From: Heliophilum fasciatum
GTDB lineage: Bacteria; Bacillota; Desulfitobacteriia; Heliobacteriales; Heliobacteriaceae
Direction: 5' to 3'
DNA length: 42,409 bases
Assembly: GCF_004341395.1 (NCBI RefSeq)
Contig: NZ_SLXT01000025.1
Coordinates: 1 to 42,409, forward strand
In this document: positions 35,615 through 42,409 of the stretch, one piece after another
How the letters are laid out: each line of letters begins with the position of its first letter
How positions within the stretch are numbered: the stretch's first letter is position 1
The notes under the pieces: generated by a model
The model's database searches: none
Told to the model about the DNA's origin: nothing
The model's input: only the letters and a program-made list of their open reading frames with translations
Made by a program: the position numbers and the translations under genes

Positions 35615-35842
35615 GTGTGTTTAGCTGCACCGGCGCAGATTGTGCGCATTGAAGAGGGAGGCTGGCTGGCGGAAGTGGAATCTTTCGGCAACCGCCGTTC
35701 CGTTGGGCTGACCTTGGTTCCGGAAGCGAAAGTCGGTGATTATGTAATTGTCCATGCCGGTTTTGCCGTGGAAATCATCGATGAGGAAGCGGCCAAAATC
35801 AGCTTGGCCACATGGGAGGAACTGCTTTGCTCGACGAAATAA
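35615..35842 (+). CDS. hypC: Hydrogenase assembly chaperone HypC
   Basis: HypC carries the Fe(CN)2CO unit with HypD to HupL. GTG 35615 follows a G-rich ribosome site at about 35599; 75 residues. It starts MCLAAPAQI; Cys2 is the essential iron ligand after removal of Met. It overlaps hypD by 16 bp. Confidence 0.94.
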   Translation: MCLAAPAQIVRIEEGGWLAEVESFGNRRSVGLTLVPEAKVGDYVIVHAGFAVEIIDEEAAKISLATWEELLCSTK

Positions 35843-36948
35843 TCAAGCCCTTACGGGACCCGGTGCGAGGACGGCAAATGCTGGCCGAGATCCAAGCGCG
35901 CTGGCATACTTTGGCGGCGCGGCGCGGTCGTCCCATCGTACTGATGGAGTTTTGCGGAACTCATACGGTGGCGCTGGCGCGGACGGGCATTCGCTCGCTG
36001 CTCTTGCCGGAGGTGGAACTGAAGAGCGGACCCGGTTGCCCCGTTTGTGTGACTGATGCGCGCGACCTTGATCGGGCCATCGCCCTGGCATCGGTGCCGG
36101 GCGTGACAGTAGCCACCTTTGGCGATCTTTTGCGCGTGCCGGGCAGTCGAGGCAGTTTGCAGGAAGCGCGGGCGCAAGGGGCCGATGTGCAGGTGGTAGC
36201 GTCGCCCTTGGACGCGCTGCAACTGGCCATCGCTCACCGAGAGCGGCAAGTGGTTTTTTTGGCGGCCGGCTTTGAAACGACGGCACCGGCGACGGCGGTG
36301 ACGGTACAGGCAGCGGCGCGGCAAGGCGTTGAGAATTTTTTTGTCTACTCCTTGCATAAGATGACGCCGCCGGGATTGCGGGCGGTCCTGGGTGATCGGG
36401 AAATCGGGATCGACGGTGTGATCTTGCCGGGCCATGTCAGCTTGATTGTGGGCCGGCAAGCCTGGGATTTTGTGGCGGAGGAACATCAATTGCCTGGTGT
36501 GGTGGCTGGGTTTGAACCGGTGGAATTGCTGGCGGCGCTGGGCTTGATGGCGCTACATTGGGATGAAGAGCCGCAGATTTTGAATGCCTATGAGCGGGTG
36601 GTCCGTGAGCGTGGCAATGGGGCGGCGCAGCAGGCGCTGGCGGAAAGCTTTGTTCCTGTTGATGCGCACTGGCGCGGGCTGGGGCTGTTGCCGGGAAGCG
36701 GCCTGGCGCTGGCCGAGCGCTATCGCCAATGGGATGCAGTGGTACAGTTTGCCGATTGCTGGCGCGATTTGGAGCCACCGAAGCCAATCGCCGGTTGCCG
36801 CTGCGGCGATGTGCTGCGCGGTGTTTGTACGCCCTTGGATTGCAGGCTTTTTGGCCAAGGATGCAGTCCGGCGACGCCGGTAGGGCCTTGTATGGTGTCG
36901 CAAGAAGGGACCTGCGCGGCTTATGCGCGGTTTGCTGTGGCGAAGTGA
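35827..36948 (+). CDS. hypD: Hydrogenase maturation protein HypD
   Basis: HypD is the scaffold where iron receives CN and CO ligands. TTG 35827 is preferred, since GGGAGGA is 6 nt upstream. The in-frame ATG 35812 sits before that site. The product is 373 residues. Signatures: MEFCGTHTVAL, SGPGCPVCVT (active-site Cys pair), AAGFETTAPATA, and the C-terminal 4Fe-4S cysteines in CRCGDVLRGVC, CRLFGQGCSP and GPCMVSQEGTC. It overlaps hypC. Confidence 0.94.
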   Translation: MLDEIIKPLRDPVRGRQMLAEIQARWHTLAARRGRPIVLMEFCGTHTVALARTGIRSLLLPEVELKSGPGCPVCVTDARDLDRAIALASVPGVTVATFGDLLRVPGSRGSLQEARAQGADVQVVASPLDALQLAIAHRERQVVFLAAGFETTAPATAVTVQAAARQGVENFFVYSLHKMTPPGLRAVLGDREIGIDGVILPGHVSLIVGRQAWDFVAEEHQLPGVVAGFEPVELLAALGLMALHWDEEPQILNAYERVVRERGNGAAQQALAESFVPVDAHWRGLGLLPGSGLALAERYRQWDAVVQFADCWRDLEPPKPIAGCRCGDVLRGVCTPLDCRLFGQGCSPATPVGPCMVSQEGTCAAYARFAVAK

Positions 36949-37005
36949 TGGCTACGTAGGTGGCCAAGGTGTTGAAGCCGGTAGTCAAAGGAGGGGTACC
37001 GAGAG

Positions 37006-38031
37006 ATGAAGCAGGAACAAGTGCTCCTGGCCCATGGCGATGGCGGACAGTTGACGCACCAATTGGTACAGGAACTGTTTTTACGCTATTTTAACTTTCC
37101 CGCTTTACAAGCGCTGACGGACGCGGCTTTGTTGCCGCCGCCGGCAGGGCGCTTGGCGGTTACGACGGATTCCTTTGTGGTGCAGCCGCTTTTTTTCCCA
37201 GGCGGTGATATCGGCACGCTGGCTGTGGCCGGAACGGTCAATGATCTGGCTGTCAGCGGGGCCAAGCCGATGTATTTGACGGCCGGTTTTATCTTGGAAG
37301 AAGGACTGCTGTTGGTTGACTTGGAGCGCGTCGTCGCTTCCATGGCGGAGACGGCTCGGGATGCTGGTGTAGCCATTGTGGCCGGTGATACGAAGGTCGT
37401 TGAGCGCGGACGCGGTGACGGTTTGTATATCAACACGGCCGGCATCGGGGTGGTGCTTCCTGATCTGGACGGCGAAGGGGCTTCGCTGGACGGTTCGCGG
37501 ATCGGGGAAGGGGACGCTGTCCTGATCAGCGGTACGCTGGGCGATCACGGGCTGACGATCATGGCGCAGCGAGCGGGGATCGCTTTTGATACGCCGGTGC
37601 AAAGTGACTGTGCGCCGTTGTCATCGCTGATCGCAGCGCTTCAGGAGAACTGCCTCGGTCAGGTTAAATGGATGCGTGATCCGACCCGTGGTGGTGTAGC
37701 GACGACGTTGAAGGAAATCGCCGAAGTGACAGCGAAAGATATCGTCATTGATGAGCAAGCATTGCCGGTGCGCGATGCTGTTGCTGACGGGGCGGCCATA
37801 TTGGGCTTAGATCCGCTGTACCTGGCTAATGAAGGCAAGGTGCTGGTGATCGTCGCGCCGGAAGCGCGGGATGCGGCGCTGGCTGCGTTGCAGGCGCACC
37901 CGCTGGGTCGGGAGGCGGCTTGTATCGGCCACGTTAGCGGTGGCAGCGGACAGGTCTATCTCAAGACGCCCTTAGGCGGGCACCGGATCTTGAACCGGTT
38001 GATGGGCGAATCACTGCCGCGCATTTGTTAA
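37006..38031 (+). CDS. hypE: Carbamoyl-dehydrating protein HypE
   Basis: HypE dehydrates the carbamoyl group on its C-terminal cysteine to thiocyanate and passes cyanide to HypCD. The start is ATG 37006 behind AAAGGAGGGG; 341 residues. The AIR-synthase-like fold shows AHGDGGQLTHQLV, TTDSFVVQPLFFPGGDIG and RDPTRGGVATTLKEIA. The protein ends LPRIC; Cys341 is the modified residue. It is the last hyp gene, and no clear terminator follows. Confidence 0.95.
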   Translation: MKQEQVLLAHGDGGQLTHQLVQELFLRYFNFPALQALTDAALLPPPAGRLAVTTDSFVVQPLFFPGGDIGTLAVAGTVNDLAVSGAKPMYLTAGFILEEGLLLVDLERVVASMAETARDAGVAIVAGDTKVVERGRGDGLYINTAGIGVVLPDLDGEGASLDGSRIGEGDAVLISGTLGDHGLTIMAQRAGIAFDTPVQSDCAPLSSLIAALQENCLGQVKWMRDPTRGGVATTLKEIAEVTAKDIVIDEQALPVRDAVADGAAILGLDPLYLANEGKVLVIVAPEARDAALAALQAHPLGREAACIGHVSGGSGQVYLKTPLGGHRILNRLMGESLPRIC

Positions 38032-38162
38032 GGGGCGAGGCAGACCGGTAGCGCTGCTGATCGCGGCAAGGGAGTTTATTTTTTGATAGGTTGATCGCAA
38101 AAGCTTTTCGGTCGCGGTGTAAAGGTTCCGGGCCGGTAAAAAAGAGAACAGGAGGAACGACG

Positions 38163-38429
38163 ATGTGTACACCGGAAACGTTCTTCACGGAATTACAACT
38201 GGTATTGAAGCAACTGCGTGGCCGTTGTCATCGTTTGTATCATGATACGGACGATGTGGCCGTTTACCTACAAGAGGGGCGGCAGGATTGGGCGATGGCC
38301 GATCTACTGCGTGAGGCAGCACAAAAGTTACAACAGGCCGAACAGTTGGTCGTCAAAGCGCAGGAACTGGCCGAAGAACGGCGCAATGAAGTCCAGCCAA
38401 GGGTAACGGCAACGATTGTCGCCCCTTGA
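38163..38429 (+). CDS. Small helical protein of unknown function downstream of hypE
   Basis: ATG 38163 behind ACAGGAGGAACG gives 88 residues. It is hydrophilic and predicted largely helical (TELQLVLKQLRGRCHRLYHD, ADLLREAAQKLQQAEQLVVKAQELAEERRNE), with coiled-coil potential. There is no signal or membrane segment. I do not recognise a family. The 131 bp before it hold no clear promoter or terminator, so it could be a distal part of the hyp transcript. It ends 34 bp before the next gene. Confidence 0.65.
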   Translation: MCTPETFFTELQLVLKQLRGRCHRLYHDTDDVAVYLQEGRQDWAMADLLREAAQKLQQAEQLVVKAQELAEERRNEVQPRVTATIVAP

Positions 38430-38463
38430 TCGGATGGGGTACGTGAAGCGAGGTAGAGTGATC

Positions 38464-39756
38464 ATGAAGCGATACTGGCATGGTGTTGTGAGCGCGGCGC
38501 TGCTGGCGCTGGTGACGGTAGTGGCGATGCCGGAAGTCGGTCAGGCGGCGACCTATCAAGTGGTCAGTGCAGCACCGGTTGGGGCGAACGAGCTTTTTGA
38601 CCGTCGCGTTATTGTAGAGGTTCCGGCCAATGCGCTGGCTCTCGGTGAGACGGATCAACTGCATCTGCGGCTGAATGCCGATGTGTCGGCGCGGCGCATT
38701 GCCTACCAAATCCCTGCAACGGTCGGCGGATCGACGAATATGTTTGTAGCCGCTAGCGGCGATATGGCCGGTGGTAACCGAACTTTTTCACTGACCGTTA
38801 CCGGCAGCGGCGGCAGCGGTGAGGGGCGGATTGTTCTCGATCTGATCGATGTGCAAGCGGAAGGCGGCGTACGGGATGTACGGTTGATGATCGAATCGGC
38901 ACCGAGCTCGATTTTCCAACCCGGTGAGTCAACGCTGACGAGCGGTGTGCTGGCTGATTATGCGGTGGCCGCAACGTGGTCGGGCGTGAATGAGCCGGTG
39001 ACACTACGCTTCCGGGAGTTGAAAGCAGGTCAAATTCGCACCGGTAGTGACAGCATTACCCTGCAATTGCCGGCAGGTTATACTTGGGATGCCCGTGCAG
39101 CTCGGCTGGAGCGTACGGAAGGCAATCTGGAACTGGGTGCATTGGAGGGCGACGGTACGGGAACGCTGCGTGTGCCCGTGCGGCAAGTATCGGGACGAGC
39201 GACTGATTTTTATATTGCTAATCTGCGGGTACGCAGTGCGCAGTTCCTGGAAGGTGCAACCCATGTGACGATGCAAGTTGGCGGCACGAGCCGTGTCACA
39301 GCGAACCAACTGACGTTGCCGGTGGCACCGGACCGGGAAAAGGTAGCCCAGTTCCGGATGGGTGATAACACGTATACGGTTCGCGGGCAAAAGTTGACGG
39401 TGGAAACGGCACCGTATATTAAAGATGGCCGGGCTTATCTGCCGCTGCGGGCAGTGGCGGAACTGTGCGGTGTGGCGGCGCAGGATGTGCGCTGGGAGCC
39501 GCGCGATCAGTCGATCACCTTGCGGCAAGGGGATGTGACGCTGCGACTGGTCTTGGGCAGTCGGGAGATGGAAGTGATCAAGCGTCAGGCGGACGGCAAA
39601 ACGGCAACGTCGCTGGTTGTGATGGATGCAGCGCCGGAACTGAGCAAAGAGATGCGCACTTGTTTGCCGATTCGCTGGGTTGTGGAAGCGTTAGGGCGCG
39701 AAGTGATCTGGGATGAAACGCAGGGACAAGTGACGATCGTACGGCGGTTGTTTTAG
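38464..39756 (+). CDS. Secreted protein with C-terminal copper-amine-oxidase-N-like stalk domain
   Basis: ATG 38464 gives 430 residues. An N-terminal signal peptide (residues 1-28, MKRYWHGVVSAALLALVTVVAM) ends near GQAA. Residues 30-310 are beta-rich with no recognised fold. About 315-430 match the stalk domain (CuAO_N1-like): GQKLTVETAPYIKDGRAYLPLRAVAELCGV, VRWEPRDQSITLRQGD, and the repeat RTCLPIRWVVEALGREVIWDETQGQVTI. Such proteins are surface-bound or secreted in Clostridia. The substrate is unknown. A strong terminator lies about 90 bp downstream. Confidence 0.75.
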   Translation: MKRYWHGVVSAALLALVTVVAMPEVGQAATYQVVSAAPVGANELFDRRVIVEVPANALALGETDQLHLRLNADVSARRIAYQIPATVGGSTNMFVAASGDMAGGNRTFSLTVTGSGGSGEGRIVLDLIDVQAEGGVRDVRLMIESAPSSIFQPGESTLTSGVLADYAVAATWSGVNEPVTLRFRELKAGQIRTGSDSITLQLPAGYTWDARAARLERTEGNLELGALEGDGTGTLRVPVRQVSGRATDFYIANLRVRSAQFLEGATHVTMQVGGTSRVTANQLTLPVAPDREKVAQFRMGDNTYTVRGQKLTVETAPYIKDGRAYLPLRAVAELCGVAAQDVRWEPRDQSITLRQGDVTLRLVLGSREMEVIKRQADGKTATSLVVMDAAPELSKEMRTCLPIRWVVEALGREVIWDETQGQVTIVRRLF

Positions 39757-39835
39757 GGATTGACAAGAAAGTCCGACGGGGACAAGAATATTCGGATGCA
39801 TCAATCGTATGTAGTCGGTAAGAGTGATGAATATA

Positions 39836-39889
39836 AAAAGCAGCAGCCCGTTTTATCAGTGTAAGATAAAGGCGGGCTGCTTTTTTTTT
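39836..39889 (+). terminator. Strong terminator after the stalk-domain gene
   Basis: Outer stem GCAGCCCG (39843-39850) / CGGGCTGC (39873-39880), inner stem TTTATC (39852-39857) / GATAAA (39865-39870), then nine T (39881-39889). An A-run precedes the stem. It cleanly separates the GC-richer left part from the AT-rich gene that follows. Confidence 0.92.
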
Positions 39890-39977
39890 GATTTTTTGAT
39901 ATACATAAAAAACGACGTTAATAATGGCGAAGTGGGTTATTGTTTCTACAAAATTTCTTAACGTAAGGGAGATAAAA

Positions 39978-40583
39978 GTGCTAACTTTCAAACACCCTTC
40001 AAAGGAAGAGGGAGAAGTTCTGCTTGAATTGGATTCAAAGGTTTATTCAAGTACGTGGCAAGTTGACCCGAAATTTGTTGACAGATTATTTTCTATTAAC
40101 GATAAAACGCATATTATTGTAAAAAACGATGGAGTTGTCAAGGGCTATATAGGATTTATCCCGCTGCCTAAAGAAATTTACGATAAAGTATTAAGACAGG
40201 AAATAGATGAGGATTTAATCGTGGATCATGTTTTGCCTTTTTATGGTGATATTTATCTTTATGCGATAAGCATATTGGTAGATACAAATGATCCACTTCG
40301 TAAATTATATTCAAAATGCCTCATTTCCAAAGTGCCTTGTCTTCTGGAATTATATCAAGGCCTAGGAGCTAATATTAAAGAAATAGGATTAATAGCTGTA
40401 ACTAAGAAAGGTCAGGAAATAGGATTAAGTTGGGGCTTATCTCCGAGTGAATATGTCAATGTGGATGGCGAAAATTTCGCTGTATTGCGTGGAAAACCGG
40501 ATGATGTGATAAGAAATATCCGGGGTCATAAAAGAGCATTTAATACGGGTTCTTTATTTGATGGAGTAAAAATTACGTCATGA
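39978..40583 (+). CDS. AT-rich GNAT-like acetyltransferase-fold protein, probably acquired
   Basis: GTG 39978 is preferred: AAGGGAGATAAAA is just upstream. The ATG at 39924 would fall in a likely -10 region (TTGATA 39896-39901, 17 bp, TAATAA). The product is 201 residues. The pattern THIIVKNDGVVKGYIGFIPLP, then DIYLYAISILVD and later GANIKEIGLIAVTKKGQEIG, looks like a GNAT core: a beta strand with the exchange, an acetyl-CoA strand and a late strand. The acetyl-CoA loop (Q/RxxGxG/A) is not clear, so activity is unproven. Base composition is distinctly AT-rich (many ATA, AGA and TTA codons), unlike flanking genes, which suggests transfer. The stop overlaps the next start (ATGA). Confidence 0.6.
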   Translation: MLTFKHPSKEEGEVLLELDSKVYSSTWQVDPKFVDRLFSINDKTHIIVKNDGVVKGYIGFIPLPKEIYDKVLRQEIDEDLIVDHVLPFYGDIYLYAISILVDTNDPLRKLYSKCLISKVPCLLELYQGLGANIKEIGLIAVTKKGQEIGLSWGLSPSEYVNVDGENFAVLRGKPDDVIRNIRGHKRAFNTGSLFDGVKITS

Positions 40584-41230
40584 CCATCGCAATTCCCGCC
40601 ATAACTGCTGGGCATGTCACGGGACGAGTCGGGTATGAAGGAGTGCAACTACGGGCGATCAAAATGGCGTTGCACCACTGGGCAGAATACGGGAAGTGTT
40701 TCAGCAAGTATAACGTCATCCTGGGTACGGAACTGGCGATCACGGAAAAGATTAAAGTGCGAATTATGAATGACCGACTGGGACTGGAACTCTTGGCGGC
40801 GGAAGTGTATCAGGAACATGGGCAACCGGAAGCAGCGATTGATCTGCTGGAAAAATCGGCATTTCACAGTGAACGGGTCGTGCGACTTTCCTTGGGGGAA
40901 CTTTATTTTCAAGGCAAAGAGTATGAAAAATGCATCAAGGAACTGCAGCGGATTGAGAATAATGACAATGCGGGAACGGTAGCGCTACTGTACCAGGGCA
41001 TCGCGTTCCGGGAACTGGGGCATCTGGGTCCAGCGATCGAAGTGTTCAGGATGGCGCTTCGGCGGAAGAAGGAGCGCGATGAAGAGGTGCTAACGGAGAT
41101 CTGGTATGAGCTGGCGAAAACGTTAATCCAGGTGGGGGAAAAGAAGAAGGCCAAAAAGGAACTGGAGGCCATCATGCTGCGGCAGGTGGATTATCAGGAT
41201 GTGCGCGCATTGCTGGAGACATTAGCATGA
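40580..41230 (+). CDS. TPR-repeat protein
   Basis: ATG 40580 overlaps the upstream stop as ATGA, so translation is probably coupled. The product is 216 residues. Tetratricopeptide-type helices run through most of it: LLAAEVYQEHGQPEAAIDLLEKS, LSLGELYFQGKEYEKCIKELQRI, ALLYQGIAFRELGHLGPAIEVFRMAL, and EIWYELAKTLIQVGEKKKAKKELEAI. No signal peptide or membrane span. Codon use is GC-richer than the gene it overlaps, so the two have different histories. The gene may have lost an original N-terminal part when the AT-rich segment arrived. The following 167 bp have no gene. Confidence 0.7.
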   Translation: MTIAIPAITAGHVTGRVGYEGVQLRAIKMALHHWAEYGKCFSKYNVILGTELAITEKIKVRIMNDRLGLELLAAEVYQEHGQPEAAIDLLEKSAFHSERVVRLSLGELYFQGKEYEKCIKELQRIENNDNAGTVALLYQGIAFRELGHLGPAIEVFRMALRRKKERDEEVLTEIWYELAKTLIQVGEKKKAKKELEAIMLRQVDYQDVRALLETLA

Positions 41231-41397
41231 CGGGAGAATGGGAGCCGGTGAGCATGAATGTTATCGTTCAACAATAAGAGGATGCTGATTATGAATTGAC
41301 GGAAAAGGTGTTGCAGTGTGCTTTTGCCGATGCTGAATTCAGCGACCGGCGGGAACACAGGTTGGTTGGTCACAGTTAAACACCGCTTTTACGCAAC

Positions 41398-41425
41398 AAA
41401 AAAAGGCCTGCATCACTGCAGACCT
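41398..41425 (-). terminator. Minus-strand terminator of the tRNA-Thr locus
   Basis: On the minus strand AGGTCTGCA (41425-41417) pairs with TGCAGGCCT (41412-41404, one G-U pair), loop GTGA, then TTTTTTT (41404-41398). It is placed 12 nt after the CCA end of the tRNA fragment. Confidence 0.8.
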
Positions 41426-41437
41426 ACGTTATCATCA

Positions 41438-41497
<60 letters not shown>

Positions 41498-41771
41498 GAA
41501 AACAGATCTTCCCGAGTAGAATTATAGCCAGTTTTTGAAATGTTGAACAGCAAGCCCAATAGTCCCCCTATGCGTTGGGACACGTTTATCGTACTCCACC
41601 CCGTTATAACGCAGGATTGCGTCGATTATTACGGCTATACGATCGCCAGCGTATGTCGTGGCCGGGCGTGATGGGACACGTCAGGGCAGTGGTTGCCGCG
41701 TAAGAACAAAATAACCACAGTAACCACGTAACTCCCTAAAATTGCAGTTGGAATCTTTGTTGGTTATTGCA

Positions 41772-42046
41772 TAAATATCACCATTTGCCACGTGAGGGCA
41801 CACGTTCCCTGCTGTTGGCCTGAAGTAAGATTCAGGTATAAACGGTCTAGGGAACTTTTTTTTGCGGCGTGTGGGCGAACGTGTGGGCGGTGGGTCAAGT
41901 TCTTTTAGATGGCGTTGCTGGCGTGGGCACAGTATGGCGTGACCCGGCAGGGTAAGTGCAGTTGCAGCGTGATCGTCGGGTAAAACAGCTATTGGAGCAC
42001 AGTTTTATCACCTAAATATGGCCATTTGCCGTATAAGGGCATACGT
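41772..42046. repeat. Degenerate 34-bp direct repeat with hairpin-like cores
   Basis: Copy 1 (41772-41805) and copy 2 (42013-42046) start TAAATAT and share CCATTTGCC, AGGGCA and ACGT, with 27 of 34 positions equal; starts are 241 bp apart. Each carries a short inverted repeat around the AGGGC core (ACGTG/CACGT in copy 1, CGTAT/ATACG in copy 2). GAACGTGTGGG at 41877 recurs at 42122 (245 bp later), so a unit of about 245 bp may be duplicated. Confidence 0.55.
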
Positions 42047-42107
42047 GATGGGGCAACGTGCGGTGCAGTGGCAGTTCAGGGGGAAAACAGTCGAGGGGAC
42101 AGTTTTA
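41982..42107. repeat. AAAACAG-N10-ACAGTTTTA repeated motif
   Basis: AAAACAG followed by ACAGTTTTA occurs at 41982-42007 and 42084-42107. Each is itself a loose inverted repeat (TAAAAC / GTTTTA). Also GTGATGGG with a downstream GCAGTGG occurs near 41669 and 42045. These motifs again point to an ancient internal duplication. Confidence 0.4.
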
Positions 42108-42177
42108 AGGGGCACAGAGGGGAACGTGTGGGGCGGGTTTGAAGTGGGGGTGGGTGAAAACGATCTCAAAGTGGGGA

Positions 42178-42226
42178 AAGTGGATAGTGTTGATTAGGAG
42201 AGGCGGGGGAGTCAAGTGGATAGTGT
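42178..42226. repeat. 13-bp direct repeat AAGTGGATAGTGT
   Basis: Identical copies lie at 42178-42190 and 42214-42226, 36 bp apart. They are followed by a 7-bp inverted repeat AAATAAC/GTTATTT (42244-42260). No gene is adjacent within the window. Confidence 0.5.
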
Positions 42227-42409
42227 AAGATTAATAATGAAAAAATAACGCAGTTATTTAGTGGAAAAAATATATAAGCTCATGTTACTAGTCCATTTAG
42301 ATAATAATCGTATGCATTCGTGATCGGTTAACCAGTTATTGCCGAAAAATATGAAAATACAGTGGTAAAATAACAGACATAAAGCATACGGGCGTTGCCG
42401 CATCATTTC

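Overview
This window looks like a chromosome segment from a Gram-positive, endospore-forming anaerobe of the Clostridia, most plausibly a heliobacterium. The support is indirect. There is a germination-type amidase (cwlD) and a DUF1540 small protein. Shine-Dalgarno sequences are strong (AGGAGG type) with many GTG and TTG starts. Two tandem 2[4Fe-4S] ferredoxins resemble heliobacterial PshB-type ferredoxins. An indolepyruvate:ferredoxin oxidoreductase and a membrane-bound uptake [NiFe] hydrogenase fit a ferredoxin-based anaerobic metabolism. No photosynthesis gene is seen directly, so the taxon is an inference.

Layout. 1-620: an HTH gene that seems to lack a normal start codon, short repeats and two hairpin terminators. 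622-1425: cwlD. 1426-1795: a promoter, a possible 38-residue cysteine-containing peptide, and an argC promoter covered by two ARG-box-like sites. 1796-13170: a long co-directional arginine/carbamoyl phosphate cluster, argC-argJ-argB-argD-carA-carB-argF-argG, closed by a strong terminator. 13255-17000: an HtrA-type protease, a TPR lipoprotein, a MarR regulator with an inverted-repeat operator, and small minus-strand genes including an apparent 36-residue single-helix membrane protein too short for routine ORF calling. 17112-18488: argH, detached from the cluster but with its own ARG-box-like site, completing glutamate-to-arginine synthesis.

18601-25533: two small ferredoxins; a possibly structured leader with a terminator; paaK-iorA-iorB (aryl-acid activation and aryl-pyruvate:ferredoxin oxidoreductase); then icd and mdh, two TCA-type dehydrogenases with separate promoters. 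25675-27489: a minus-strand four-cysteine HTH regulator (SufR-like, probable Fe-S sensor) and a plus-strand MerR-type regulator with a cobalamin-binding domain. These sit immediately before the hydrogenase operon hupS-hupL-hupC-hupD-hypA-hypB-hypF-hypC-hypD-hypE (27731-38031), which encodes enzyme, cytochrome b anchor, maturation protease and the full NiFe(CN)2CO assembly machinery.

38163-39756: a small helical protein of unknown function and a secreted stalk-domain protein. 39978-41230: a visibly AT-rich acetyltransferase-like gene overlapping a TPR gene. 41398-41496: the 3' 59 nt of a minus-strand tRNA-Thr(TGT) gene with its own terminator but without the 5' part. To its right, 41497-42409 holds no recognisable gene but several degenerate direct repeats. 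I read this as the left boundary of an integrated or rearranged element that continues beyond the window.

The most unusual things here are the tRNA fragment with its repeat-rich flank, the B12/Fe-S regulator pair beside the hydrogenase operon, the leader before paaK-iorAB, and two overlooked micro-ORFs.
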